This document shows, piece after piece, positions 30,363 through 39,133 of a stretch of 64,000 nucleotides of DNA (positions are counted from its first letter, which is position 1; every line of letters starts with the position of its first letter). The stretch lies in NCBI RefSeq assembly GCF_014596725.1, contig NZ_JACVEG010000006.1, forward strand, positions 1-64,000, read 5' to 3'. Below the pieces are notes generated by a model. That model saw only the letters and a list, made by a program, of their open reading frames with translations, was not told where the DNA came from and ran no database searches. Source of the stretch: Vibrio sp. Y2-5 (lineage in GTDB: Bacteria > Pseudomonadota > Gammaproteobacteria > Enterobacterales > Vibrionaceae). Made by a program: the position numbers and the translations under genes.

Positions 30363-31184
30363 TTAGCATTTCAGGATTTTATCCCAAGGAAGGTCCGCAT
30401 CGCCTAACACGATGAAATTTGGATTTTCCAAGGTTTCTCTCTCATTGTATGAAAGCGGTTCTAGGTTGGTATTCAAAATACGTCCGCCCGCTTCTTCGAC
30501 AATACATTGTGTCGCTGCAGTATCCCACTCACCGGTTGGCCCCAAGCGTAAGTAACAGTCCACAGCGCCTTCCGCCACTAAACACGCTTTTAGCGCAGCA
30601 GAACCTAGAGGAACTAAATCATAGTTCCAAGCGCTACTGAGTTTACTGGTTATACGGTTGATGTCCTGACGACGACTGATAGCAATCGCAATCGACTGGT
30701 TAGGCAACTCATGTGTGTGAGTACGGATGCGCAGGCTCTCAGACATATCTGGGATTTTCCAAGCGCCCTTACCCGCGTAAGCATAGTAGGTGACACCTGA
30801 AACCGGACCATAGACCACACCCATTACCGGTTGGTTGTGTTCAACCAAAGCAATAATGGTAGCAAAGTCGCCACTACGAGCGATAAATTCCTGAGTGCCA
30901 TCTAACGGATCTACCAACCAGTATCTCTGCCAAGTCTCACGCGTTTGTAAACTGACATCTGCGTCTTCTTCAGAGAGAATTGGAATATCCGGTGTTAACT
31001 CTTTCAAACGTTCCATCACCAGCTTGTGCGCTGCGAGGTCGGCACTGGTGACAGGGGTTTCGTCTTTCTTCGTAAACGCTTGGTAAGATTTTTTCTCGTA
31101 GATATCGAGGATCAACTGACCGGCAGAGCGAGCAATTTCGATGACGTCTGGTAATAGATGAGAGAGATCTTTGGCTGTTGGCAT
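30363..31184 (-). CDS. cysQ: 3'(2'),5'-bisphosphate nucleotidase CysQ
   Basis: Magnesium-dependent, lithium-sensitive phosphatase that removes the 3' phosphate of PAP, a by-product of sulfate assimilation and acyl carrier protein biosynthesis. It has 273 residues of the inositol monophosphatase superfamily. Metal site motifs are seen: EEDADV (about 76-81), WLVDPLDGTQEFI (about 93-105) and the C-terminal GEWDTAATQCIVEEAGG. The gene lies 26 nt after nudE on the same strand, the conserved nudE-cysQ pair. Confidence 0.95.
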   Translation of the reverse strand: MPTAKDLSHLLPDVIEIARSAGQLILDIYEKKSYQAFTKKDETPVTSADLAAHKLVMERLKELTPDIPILSEEDADVSLQTRETWQRYWLVDPLDGTQEFIARSGDFATIIALVEHNQPVMGVVYGPVSGVTYYAYAGKGAWKIPDMSESLRIRTHTHELPNQSIAIAISRRQDINRITSKLSSAWNYDLVPLGSAALKACLVAEGAVDCYLRLGPTGEWDTAATQCIVEEAGGRILNTNLEPLSYNERETLENPNFIVLGDADLPWDKILKC

Positions 31185-31210
31185 AATCTTTCCTATAACT
31201 CTGGCGGTAA

Positions 31211-31753
31211 TTATTGTAAGTAGCGCAGAGTAAGCATCAGGGCGGTGATACTGCGAGCTTCGCAGAAATCTAAATGAGTAAGCAGCTCTTCAGCTTGGGC
31301 TAAAGGCCAGCGAACCACTTGAAGAGGCTCGGGTTCATCACCTTCCAATTGTTCAGAGTATAGATCTTGTGCAATAAAGAGCGTCATTTTGCTCGAAAAA
31401 TAAGAGGGAGCCAGTACCACTTCTTTTAGCGCGGTAAGTTTGTGTGCGCCGACGCCAACTTCTTCTTTCATTTCACGGTTTGCTGCTGCTTCGGCAGTTT
31501 CTCCCGGATCAATCAGACCTTTTGGAAAGCCTAATTCATAGCGCTCTGTTCCGGCACAGTATTCGCGGACTAATAACAGGTCACCTTGCTCGGTCACCGG
31601 AACCATCATAACGGCATTGCGGCCGCTGGGTTTCATTCGTTCGTAAGTGCGTTGCTCTCCATTCGAAAAACGAAGATCGAGTGCTTCGATAGAAAATAGC
31701 TTTGACTTAGCCACTACGTTCTTGGCGAGAATCTCCGGTAATTTGGATGACAT
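31211..31753 (-). CDS. nudE: ADP compounds hydrolase NudE
   Basis: Nudix hydrolase that splits ADP-ribose, Ap3A and NADH into nucleotide products. It has 180 residues. The full Nudix box is seen as GLIDPGETAEAAANREMKEE followed by VGVGA (about 97-121), matching Gx5Ex7REUxEExGU. It is upstream of cysQ with 26 nt between them; the nfuA terminator lies just upstream, so nudE-cysQ probably has its own promoter. Confidence 0.94.
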   Translation of the reverse strand: MSSKLPEILAKNVVAKSKLFSIEALDLRFSNGEQRTYERMKPSGRNAVMMVPVTEQGDLLLVREYCAGTERYELGFPKGLIDPGETAEAAANREMKEEVGVGAHKLTALKEVVLAPSYFSSKMTLFIAQDLYSEQLEGDEPEPLQVVRWPLAQAEELLTHLDFCEARSITALMLTLRYLQ

Positions 31754-31838
31754 TCACTTACTCCTTCACTGCATTAGTTTTCTTACTATATGAGAAAATG
31801 TCGCAACTTAAAATATCACTTTCATCGTCGATAGAAAT

Positions 31839-31872
31839 AAAAAAGCTGATGCGTGTTGGCATCAGCTTTTTT
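31839..31872 (-). terminator. nfuA terminator
   Basis: A perfect stem AAAAGCTGATGC and GCATCAGCTTTT with a six-base loop. On the minus strand T residues follow. It lies about 12 nt past the nfuA stop. Confidence 0.9.
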
Positions 31873-31883
31873 GTCGTGACTCA

Positions 31884-32477
31884 TTAGTAGTATGAGTGGT
31901 CACCACGGTCATGTTCTGTTGCGTCGCGAACGGCAGTAAGTTCACCTTCGAACTGAGCCAGTAGCTCTTTCTCAATACCTTCTTTCAAGGTTACATCGAC
32001 CATTGAACAGCCGTTACAGCCGCCGCCAAAAGCAACAATTGCAACACCTTCATCGGTGATTTCAACTAGGCTTACGTGGCCGCCGTGGCCTGCTAGTTGT
32101 GGGTTTACTTGAGTTTGGATTGCGTATTCAACACGCTCAATCAGACTTGCATCATCAGCCACTTTACGCATTTTCGCGTTTGGTGCTTTAAGCGTTAGCT
32201 GTGATCCCATTTTGTCGGTAACAAAATCAATCAGCGCATCTTCAAGGAAAGGTAGGCTTAGTTCGTCAACATAAGCAGAGAACTCGCTAAATGAAATCTC
32301 AGTATCTGTCGCTTCAACCGCTTCTGGTGGGCAGTAAGAAACGCCACATTCAGCATTTTGTGTTCCTGGGTTTACGACAAAAACACGAATGTTTGTGCCT
32401 TCAGGTTGCTGAGAAAGCAGTTTTGCAAAGTGAGACTGAGCAGATTCAGTAATAGTTATAGTGTTAATATTTGACAC
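31884..32477 (-). CDS. nfuA: Fe/S biogenesis protein NfuA
   Basis: Fe-S carrier that accepts a 4Fe-4S cluster from scaffold proteins and passes it to target enzymes, important under iron limitation or oxidative stress. It has 197 residues: an N-terminal degenerate A-type carrier domain (about 8-100, with [11 protein letters not shown]) and a C-terminal Nfu domain (about 110-195) with the cluster motif [15 protein letters not shown]. The GTG start at 32477 adds a few residues to the usual form; the later start at ITITESAQ would be shorter. It is monocistronic with its own terminator; comF lies upstream after 92 nt. Confidence 0.95.
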   Translation of the reverse strand: MSNINTITITESAQSHFAKLLSQQPEGTNIRVFVVNPGTQNAECGVSYCPPEAVEATDTEISFSEFSAYVDELSLPFLEDALIDFVTDKMGSQLTLKAPNAKMRKVADDASLIERVEYAIQTQVNPQLAGHGGHVSLVEITDEGVAIVAFGGGCNGCSMVDVTLKEGIEKELLAQFEGELTAVRDATEHDRGDHSYY

Positions 32478-32569
32478 GACGAATACCTGAGTGCATTTGT
32501 AGGTTATTTGGTCACCATTCTACTCCAGTGATTGGAAGAATCCAGCCCTTTTGATTTGAAGCGGGGGCT

Positions 32570-33301
32570 TTAGGGATTATCTTTCGGCTCAGGAGTGCGG
32601 CATATGCAGTAAATATCAATCCTTTCGACGCCCACTTCAAGTAGCAGTTGACATAAATGCTGCACAGTACTCCCTGTGGTGACAACATCGTCCACGATTG
32701 CAACATGATGACCGTTTGGGCGGATGTTGAGACGAAAAGCTTGAGCCAAATTGCGTCTGCGTTGAGTCTTGTCTAAACCCTGTTGGGCTTTGGTATTCTG
32801 CACTCGGGAAAATAGTTTTGTCTGATGCTCCACACCCAGATATGCTGCCAAGTGTTTAGCAATCTGGTCGCTTTGGTTAAAGCCTCTATGTAGATATCGC
32901 TGCCAATGCAACGGTACACTGGTTATCACGGGAGCTGGGTCATCAATACACTTAGAGAGACGCTTGGCGAGCGGTTGTGCCTGCCAGAACTGGCGCTGAT
33001 ATTTGAGCTGGTGGATGCTATTGCTTAATGGAAATTGATAGTCCCCGATACAATACAACCTGTGCCAAAGCGGTGGCTTTGAAAGGCATAGGCCACACAT
33101 GTCTACTGGTGTCAGTGTCGCTAAGCCACAACGTTGGCAGCGAGGCGTTGGAGCATACCAAACCTCACAGGCAGAACAGACGCCGTAAGGATCCTTGCTA
33201 TTTAATGGCAACTTACAAATGGGGCATTGTGGGGATAACCATTGGGCGACATTGAGCTTGAATTGCAGCAGCGTAGCTTTTTGAAACCAATCGGATAACA
33301 T
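32570..33301 (-). CDS. comF: ComF family phosphoribosyltransferase-like protein
   Basis: Cytosolic protein required for DNA uptake in competent bacteria, including Vibrio grown on chitin, probably acting on incoming single-stranded DNA. It has 243 residues. The N-terminal zinc-finger-like part shows four CxxC pairs (CPIC, CSAC, CQRC and CGLC within about 24-75). The C-terminal phosphoribosyltransferase domain carries the PRPP-binding loop VAIVDDVVTTGST (about 204-216). It is divergent from bioH with 84 nt between the start codons, the usual arrangement in gammaproteobacteria (gntX in enterics). Confidence 0.93.
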   Translation of the reverse strand: MLSDWFQKATLLQFKLNVAQWLSPQCPICKLPLNSKDPYGVCSACEVWYAPTPRCQRCGLATLTPVDMCGLCLSKPPLWHRLYCIGDYQFPLSNSIHQLKYQRQFWQAQPLAKRLSKCIDDPAPVITSVPLHWQRYLHRGFNQSDQIAKHLAAYLGVEHQTKLFSRVQNTKAQQGLDKTQRRRNLAQAFRLNIRPNGHHVAIVDDVVTTGSTVQHLCQLLLEVGVERIDIYCICRTPEPKDNP

Positions 33302-33385
33302 GCTTTTTGCCTCAAAAAGATGGAATCAATACCTTGTGCTTTCTGTAAAATGGATTGAATGGATAAAGTAGGAGAGAGTGTGACT

Positions 33386-34153
33386 ATGACTTCAGAGTTG
33401 TATTGGCAAGTCAGTGGCAGTGGGCCGGACATCGTATTAGTGCATGGTTGGGGAATGAATGGCGCGGTTTGGCAACAGACAGTAGATATTCTTGAGACTC
33501 AGTTTCGTGTTCACGTTGTCGATCTACCGGGATATGGTCACAGTGCAAATTGTCATGCTGAAAACCTAGAAGAGATCGCTCAGGCGCTGATGGTTCAGGC
33601 ACCGAAAAATGCGATTTGGATTGGCTGGTCACTTGGTGGACTTGTTGCGACCCATATGGCGCTGCATCATCGTGATTACGTCAGCAAACTGGTGACGGTT
33701 GCCTCTTCACCGAAATTTGCCGCAGACAAACCTTGGCGAGGCATCCAACCCAATGTGCTTGCCGCATTTACGGATCAGTTGGTTGAGGATTTCCAACTCA
33801 CCATTGAGCGCTTTATGGCTTTGCAGGCAATGGGAAGTCCTTCTGCAAGACAAGATGTGAAGACGCTGAAGCAAGCGGTATTGTCTCGTCCTACACCTAA
33901 CCCTAATGCTTTGCTCGCAGGGCTCAAGATGCTGGCTGATGTCGATTTACGTGAACAACTGCCTCATATTTCTGTTCCTATGCTACGTTTATACGGACGT
34001 TTAGATGGTCTGGTACCGATCAAAGTCGCGCAAGACTTGCAGCAATTTGTGCCAGAAAGTGAACAGTACATTTTCACCGAATCATCCCATGCACCGTTTA
34101 TGACCGAACTGGATGCTTTCTGTCAGCAGTTGATCACTTTTGCCCGTAGCTAA
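33386..34153 (+). CDS. bioH: Pimeloyl-ACP methyl ester carboxylesterase BioH
   Basis: Alpha/beta hydrolase that removes the methyl group from pimeloyl-ACP methyl ester, ending the pimelate branch of biotin synthesis. The ATG at 33386, behind AGGAGAG, gives MTSELYWQVSGSG and 255 residues, the normal length; upstream in-frame GTG and ATG codons exist but are less suitable. The catalytic triad is visible: nucleophile Ser in IGWSLGG (about 81), Asp in LYGRLDGLVP (about 205) and His in SSHAPFMT (about 234). It is divergent from comF. Confidence 0.95.
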   Translation: MTSELYWQVSGSGPDIVLVHGWGMNGAVWQQTVDILETQFRVHVVDLPGYGHSANCHAENLEEIAQALMVQAPKNAIWIGWSLGGLVATHMALHHRDYVSKLVTVASSPKFAADKPWRGIQPNVLAAFTDQLVEDFQLTIERFMALQAMGSPSARQDVKTLKQAVLSRPTPNPNALLAGLKMLADVDLREQLPHISVPMLRLYGRLDGLVPIKVAQDLQQFVPESEQYIFTESSHAPFMTELDAFCQQLITFARS

Positions 34154-34301
34154 TAGTTAAAAAGAAGCTAGCTATCTGATATGAATATGTTTTCTTTTTG
34201 TGCTAAATATTTACACAGATTGGTCGATAAATAAGCTAACCCGATGAGACAAAGGAAAACTCTGTCTTATTGGGCTGGGCGATACTGAGGAGGTTTCGGC
34301 T

Positions 34302-34772
34302 ATGATTGTGTCACCGACTAACGTTAGTGTGCCACTTATCGCCCCATCAGTGAACGTTCAGACAGAACAGGTTGCACGAGATAATAAAGTCCGTGAACCT
34401 GTGATGCCGACCGTTGAGCTGGTTAGAACCAACTCGGAACGTAATGTAAGAGCTGATGATAAAAGGCGAAAGCGGGCGTCATGGGATCCGTCAGAACATC
34501 CAGATTATGATGTAGTGACTGAACATGAAGCACAATCCTCTTATCAAGAAGAGCGACACAGCGAACTAGATAGGCTGTTTGAGCTGTTAGCACTCGCCAC
34601 ATACAGTGAAGAGCAAGGTAAAGGCTATGCAATGCGGTTTCGTTTACCGAAACGTGTCATTGATGATGCGATAACTGTTGGAAAAATGGCTCGCAGGCGT
34701 ACTGTAATTAAGTACCACTATGGTCATGCTGTGGCGCCAAATGTTCCGTCAGAAGTGATAGCGATATTATGA
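34302..34772 (+). CDS. Small conserved-type hypothetical protein
   Basis: I do not recognise this protein. It has 156 residues, no signal peptide and no membrane segment. The N-terminal half (1-85) is low in structure and rich in Val, Pro, Thr, Arg and Glu. The C-terminal half (about 88-156) looks folded: an amphipathic helix HSELDRLFELLALATYS followed by QGKGYAMRFRLPKRVIDD and a basic TVGKMARRRTVIKYHY. A strong ribosome site AGGAGGT at 34288-34294, a following terminator and its separate position between bioH and tex make it a genuine gene. I recall such proteins being labelled Lon protease in Vibrio genomes, but no protease motif is visible. Confidence 0.75.
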   Translation: MIVSPTNVSVPLIAPSVNVQTEQVARDNKVREPVMPTVELVRTNSERNVRADDKRRKRASWDPSEHPDYDVVTEHEAQSSYQEERHSELDRLFELLALATYSEEQGKGYAMRFRLPKRVIDDAITVGKMARRRTVIKYHYGHAVAPNVPSEVIAIL

Positions 34773-34799
34773 ATATCGTTATTTCGCAGCAGGCAAAAT

Positions 34800-34831
34800 A
34801 AAATCCCCAAAGCACATGCGATGGGGATTTT
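34800..34831. terminator. Bidirectional terminator between the small gene and tex
   Basis: A ten-bp stem with arms AAAATCCCCA and TGGGGATTTT lies between convergent genes. T/A-rich flanks occur on both sides, so it can serve both strands. Confidence 0.8.
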
Positions 34832-34863
34832 CATTTTCAGCACTGATGTTTCACTAAGTTGAC

Positions 34864-37224
34864 TTAGCGTTTCGCTTTTGCAAATGCATCCGCAAAGGCA
34901 CTATTAAAGCCACCACCTTGAGATTCATTACGACCGCGATTAGCCCCATTGCCTTGGGAAGAACGGTTGTTTCCACGAGGTTGTTGGTTTCTTGGCTGAG
35001 TGCTCCTTGGCTGAGTATTGTCAGAGCGAGCAGGGCGGCTGTCTTGGCCCGGTTCATCGTTCAGGCGCATAGAAAGTGCAATACGTTTACGTTGCACGTC
35101 CACTTCCATCACTTTGACTTTAACGATATCACCTGCTTTCACTACTTCGCGAGGATCGGAGACATAACGATCGGTCAGCGCAGAGATATGCACCAAACCA
35201 TCTTGGTGAACGCCAATATCAACAAAGGCGCCGAAGTTAGCTACGTTGGAAACAACGCCTTCCAGCACCATACCCGGCTCTAGATCAGAAACTTCGGTAA
35301 CACCATCAGCAAAAGTGGCAGTTTTAAACTCAGGGCGCGGATCTCGTCCCGGTTTATCAAGCTCTTTGATGATGTCGCTTACGGTTGGTACACCAAAGTT
35401 TTCATCGGTGTAATCCACAGCGCGCAAACTACTGAGGAAGTCACTGTTACCGATCAACGCCTTGATGTCTTGCTTGTTTTTCTCTGCAATGCTTTTCACC
35501 ACAGGATAGGCTTCAGGGTGAACTGCGGAGGCATCCAGTGGGTTTTTGCCGTTCATAATGCGTAGGAAGCCCGCACACTGTTCAAAAGCTTTAGGTCCTA
35601 AACGAGCGACCTTCTTAAGATCAGTACGAGCATTGAAACGACCATTTTCGTCACGGTAGTCAACAATGTTCTGCGCAAGTACAGTTGAAAGGCCAGCAAC
35701 ACGGGTTAATAGGGCTGGAGATGCGGTATTCACATCCACGCCGACGGCGTTTACACAGTCTTCCACAACTGCGTCCAAGCGTTTTGCCAACAGAGATTGG
35801 CTTACATCGTGCTGATACTGACCCACACCGATTGATTTAGGGTCAATTTTAACGAGCTCGGCAAGTGGGTCTTGTAGACGGCGAGCAATAGATACCGCGC
35901 CACGCAAAGACACGTCCATATTCGGAAACTCTTTTGCCGCTAACTCAGAGGCAGAGTAAACCGAAGCGCCCGCTTCGCTGACCATAATTTTTTGTACTTT
36001 CAAGCCATCACGTTTGATCATTTCTGCGGCGAAGGCATCAGTTTCACGAGAAGCCGTACCGTTACCAATCGCAATCAAATCGACATTGTGCTTTTTAACC
36101 AGTGCCGAAACCGTCTGCATTGCTCGGTCATATTGGTTTTGTGGCTGGTGCGGGTAAATGGTATCGGTAGCAAGCACTTTACCGGTTGAATCCACCACCG
36201 CCACTTTACAACCAGTACGCAGACCCGGGTCTAAACCTAAGGTTGCTCTAGGTCCAGCAGGAGCCGCCATCAGCAGATCTTTCAGGTTAGTTGCGAATAC
36301 GTTGATGGCTTCGATTTCAGCACGCTCTTTCATGGTGCCCATCAGCTCGGTTTCCATATGCATAGAAACCTTGATTCGCCATGCCCAGCTAATGACTTGT
36401 TTTCGCCATGTGTCTGCTGGTGCTTGGCTCAAATGAATACCGTAATGTTCCGCAATAATGGTTTCACAATGAGACTGACGAGCGGTTTCTTCAAGCTCAG
36501 GGTCGGCATTCAGAGTGAGGGAGAGGAAACCTTCGTTACGTCCTCGAAGCATTGCCAAAGCGCGGTGAGATGGCACTTTGCTCACTGGCTCTTGATGTTC
36601 AAAGTAATCTTTGAACTTCTCTCCTTCACGCTCTTTACCTGCAACTACGCGAGAAACCAGTTCAGCATTACGAGTCAAGTGGCGGCGGATTTTCTCCAGC
36701 AAGTCTGCATCTTCAGCAATGCGCTCCATGATAATAGCGCGAGCACCGTCCAGAGCAGCTTTGACATCTTCGATGCCTTTGTCTGCGGCAATATAGCGTG
36801 CAGCTTCCGATTCTGGCTCTGTTTGTGGCTCGTTCCAAAGCTTGTCTGCCAATGGTTCCAAACCTGCTTCGATAGCAATTTGACCTTTAGTGCGACGTTT
36901 TGGTTTGTATGGCAGATACAGGTCTTCAAGGCGGGTTTTGCTGTCACTTTCAGAAATGGCTTTTTCTAATTCAGGCGTGAGTTTGCCTTGATCCTGAATC
37001 GATTTAAGAATGGTTTGTCGGCGGTCTTCAAGTTCACGTAAATAAGACAGTCGACTATCCAGAGTACGCAGTTGGGTATCATCTAGACCACCAGTCACTT
37101 CCTTACGGTAACGAGCGATAAAAGGAACAGTGTTGCCATCATCAATTAGGTTGACGGCTGCGATGACTTGCTCTGAGCGAACGTTTAGCTCATTGGCAAT
37201 CAATTGGCAGATAGCTTGGCTCAT
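34864..37224 (-). CDS. tex: Transcription/RNA-binding protein Tex
   Basis: Cytosolic nucleic-acid-binding protein of 786 residues, linked to toxin expression and transcription in other bacteria. Order: N-terminal helical Tex region, YqgF-like nuclease fold (about 325-430, around [20 protein letters not shown]), helix-hairpin-helix region (about 500-570, [15 protein letters not shown] and [17 protein letters not shown]), and S1 RNA-binding domain (about 645-715, [18 protein letters not shown]). A C-terminal tail of about 65 residues (from about 720) is rich in Arg, Gln, Asn, Pro and Gly with short TQPR-type repeats. It follows greB by 101 nt on the same strand. Confidence 0.95.
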   Translation of the reverse strand: MSQAICQLIANELNVRSEQVIAAVNLIDDGNTVPFIARYRKEVTGGLDDTQLRTLDSRLSYLRELEDRRQTILKSIQDQGKLTPELEKAISESDSKTRLEDLYLPYKPKRRTKGQIAIEAGLEPLADKLWNEPQTEPESEAARYIAADKGIEDVKAALDGARAIIMERIAEDADLLEKIRRHLTRNAELVSRVVAGKEREGEKFKDYFEHQEPVSKVPSHRALAMLRGRNEGFLSLTLNADPELEETARQSHCETIIAEHYGIHLSQAPADTWRKQVISWAWRIKVSMHMETELMGTMKERAEIEAINVFATNLKDLLMAAPAGPRATLGLDPGLRTGCKVAVVDSTGKVLATDTIYPHQPQNQYDRAMQTVSALVKKHNVDLIAIGNGTASRETDAFAAEMIKRDGLKVQKIMVSEAGASVYSASELAAKEFPNMDVSLRGAVSIARRLQDPLAELVKIDPKSIGVGQYQHDVSQSLLAKRLDAVVEDCVNAVGVDVNTASPALLTRVAGLSTVLAQNIVDYRDENGRFNARTDLKKVARLGPKAFEQCAGFLRIMNGKNPLDASAVHPEAYPVVKSIAEKNKQDIKALIGNSDFLSSLRAVDYTDENFGVPTVSDIIKELDKPGRDPRPEFKTATFADGVTEVSDLEPGMVLEGVVSNVANFGAFVDIGVHQDGLVHISALTDRYVSDPREVVKAGDIVKVKVMEVDVQRKRIALSMRLNDEPGQDSRPARSDNTQPRSTQPRNQQPRGNNRSSQGNGANRGRNESQGGGFNSAFADAFAKAKR

Positions 37225-37325
37225 CCGTAGATCTCTTTAATTCATTGGTACTAATAGGGCTATATGGGGGTATGAAGCAGATTTTTCCAGTCTTGAGTCA
37301 TACGCTGCTTCACTGTTTCAAAGTC

Positions 37326-37802
37326 TTAAGCTTGGTAGCGAATAGCGTTGACGAACCACTCTTTCGGTCCTTCAGGTGTGTGAACCACAAATTCATCGTC
37401 CACCTCTTTTTTCAGCAGTGCGCGAGCCATGGGTGAATCAATCGAGATATAACCTTTTGCGTCGCCGTAGATTTCATCCGGCCCAACAATACGAAAAGCT
37501 TTTGAATCGCCATGTTCGTTTTCAATCTCTACCCACGCGCCAAAGAACACTTTGCCTTCCTGCTGAGGTGAGTAGTCTACGACTTTCACCTGCTCAAGAC
37601 GTTTTCTCAGATAACGAACACGACGGTCTATTTCACGTAATCGTTTCTTGTTGTACTGGTAATCAGCGTTTTCGCTGCGGTCACCTAGGCTGGCTGCCCA
37701 AGTCACTTTTTTTGTTACTTCAGGGCGTTCTTCGCGCCATAATGTATCCAGTTCTTTTTTTAGACGATCAAAGCCTTCACGTGTAATAAGGTTTGTCTTC
37801 AT
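37326..37802 (-). CDS. greB: Transcript cleavage factor GreB
   Basis: Binds the RNA polymerase secondary channel and stimulates cleavage of backtracked RNA. It has 158 residues. The N-terminal coiled coil (about 1-75) carries the tip with acidic residues in WAASLGDRSENADYQYNKKRL. The C-terminal domain has the typical VGPDEIYGDAKGYISIDSPMARALL. GreB rather than GreA is chosen from its basic coiled-coil patch and its position next to tex and ompR. It is divergent from ompR across a 415-nt space that contains the palindromic repeat element. Confidence 0.95.
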   Translation of the reverse strand: MKTNLITREGFDRLKKELDTLWREERPEVTKKVTWAASLGDRSENADYQYNKKRLREIDRRVRYLRKRLEQVKVVDYSPQQEGKVFFGAWVEIENEHGDSKAFRIVGPDEIYGDAKGYISIDSPMARALLKKEVDDEFVVHTPEGPKEWFVNAIRYQA

Positions 37803-38217
37803 GTTCCTGACTTATGGTAATTGCAACTGGCTGCTACATTAGCTAAAAAAGAAATAAACGTTAACAATTCTTTGAATTACTTTCGTCAGAACGGTGTTAC
37901 ATTTCACTATCCCAGACGTATACTCAAGTCACTTCAAGATACTTGTTCAGCGAGAATTTATTCGCTCTTAGGCAAGGCACGGATTTGAAGACATAGTTAT
38001 TCTACGTAGAAAATCAGTAACGCAGCATAGGAGCGAATAAAACTCGCCCTTTGGGAGCCCATCAACGAGCTCATTTCTGCGCTCAGTAACGGTAAAAAGG
38101 GGATGCCATTCCTACCGTTATTGAGCTTGACCTGAACTCGTTGATGAAGCTCTGAATCCTGCATCTTGAGGTGACTTGAGTATAAATGGGTCGAATAACG
38201 AAATAGGTAGGGCGTAA
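37803..38217. other. greB/ompR divergent region
   Basis: A 415-nt space. Positions 37803-37918 hold the greB upstream DNA. Positions 37919-38184 are a palindromic element with terminal inverted repeats. Only 33 nt remain between the element and the ompR start codon, including a weak ribosome site GGTAGGG. The ompR promoter must therefore lie in or beyond the element, or the element is transcribed as leader RNA. Confidence 0.7.
37919..38184. repeat. MITE/ERIC-like palindromic intergenic element
   Basis: A 266-bp element bounded by 24-bp terminal inverted repeats with two mismatches: 37919-37942 begins TATACTCAAGTCACTTCAAG and 38161-38184 is its inverse. Inside are nested complementary pairs: ATTTATTCGCTC near 37960 with GAGCGAATAAAACTC near 38030; CATCAACGAG near 38062 with CTCGTTGATG near 38137; GCTCAGTAACGGTA near 38082 with TACCGTTATTGAGC near 38114. 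It has no open frame. It resembles mobile intergenic repeats of vibrios; no second copy is seen in this window. Confidence 0.75.
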
Positions 38218-38937
38218 ATGCAAGAAAACTTTAAAGTCTTAGTGGTCGATGACGATGCACGTCTGCGTGCGCTGTTGGAACGTTACTTATCTGAGCAAGG
38301 CTTCCAAGTTAGAAGTGTTGCGAACAGTGAGCAAATGGACCGCCTATTAACTCGTGAAACCTTCCATATCATGGTGTTGGATTTGATGTTGCCTGGAGAA
38401 GACGGATTATCTATCTGTCGTCGTCTGCGCAATTCAAACAATATGATTCCTATTCTGATGCTGACGGCGAAAGGCGATGAGATCGACCGTATCGTTGGTT
38501 TAGAAATCGGTGCGGATGATTACCTGACTAAGCCTTTTAACCCTCGTGAGTTATTGGCTCGTATTAAAGCGGTATTGCGTCGTCAAACTATTGAAGCGCC
38601 GGGAGCACCAAGTTCTGAAGAGTCGTTAGTAGAGTTTGGTGAGTTCCGCCTTAACTTAGGTACCCGTGAGATGTTCCGTGGCGATGAGCCAATGCCTTTG
38701 ACATCAGGTGAATTCGCAGTGCTAAAAGCGTTGGTGATGAATGCTCGTGAGCCATTATCTCGCGATAAACTGATGAACATGGCTCGAGGTCGCGAATACT
38801 CAGCGATGGAACGTTCGATTGACGTACAAATCTCTCGCTTACGTCGTATGCTGGAAGTAGACCCGAGTAAACCACGCTACATTCAAACAGTATGGGGCTT
38901 AGGTTATGTGTTCGTTCCTGACGGTAAACTAAACTAA
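38218..38937 (+). CDS. ompR: Osmolarity response regulator OmpR
   Basis: DNA-binding response regulator that controls porins and other envelope genes after phosphorylation by EnvZ. It has 239 residues. The receiver domain has D11-D13 acidic residues, phospho-acceptor Asp55 in MVLDLMLPGEDG and Lys in YLTKPFNP. The C-terminal winged helix-turn-helix (about 135-235) shows MERSIDVQISRLRRMLE and YIQTVWGLGYVF. Start ATG at 38218 gives MQENFKVLVVDDD, as in enterics. Its leader is occupied by the palindromic element, and envZ begins 196 nt downstream rather than overlapping. Confidence 0.97.
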   Translation: MQENFKVLVVDDDARLRALLERYLSEQGFQVRSVANSEQMDRLLTRETFHIMVLDLMLPGEDGLSICRRLRNSNNMIPILMLTAKGDEIDRIVGLEIGADDYLTKPFNPRELLARIKAVLRRQTIEAPGAPSSEESLVEFGEFRLNLGTREMFRGDEPMPLTSGEFAVLKALVMNAREPLSRDKLMNMARGREYSAMERSIDVQISRLRRMLEVDPSKPRYIQTVWGLGYVFVPDGKLN

Positions 38938-39133
38938 GCGTAAATTTAACTTATGCGGTTTTATGCACGCGTCGGCTGATTCAACGAGATGGCGCGTGTT
39001 GCTTCTCTATTCTACTCGCGCCTAATCTGTGATTATCATTGACGATAAACCTTTGTCTGCAACAATTAGTCAGTGACCTCTGGTCTGTCAAAGCAATTTT
39101 TTAGAATTCGTCGATCAAGAACATAGGCAAATT

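Noticed and set aside
36358..36969. 203-codon frame antisense to tex
   Set aside because: Lies wholly within tex on the other strand; Phe/Cys-rich composition has no family pattern.
38966..38998. Terminator between ompR and envZ
   Set aside because: The six-bp stem has a 21-nt loop and no T run, too weak for a terminator.
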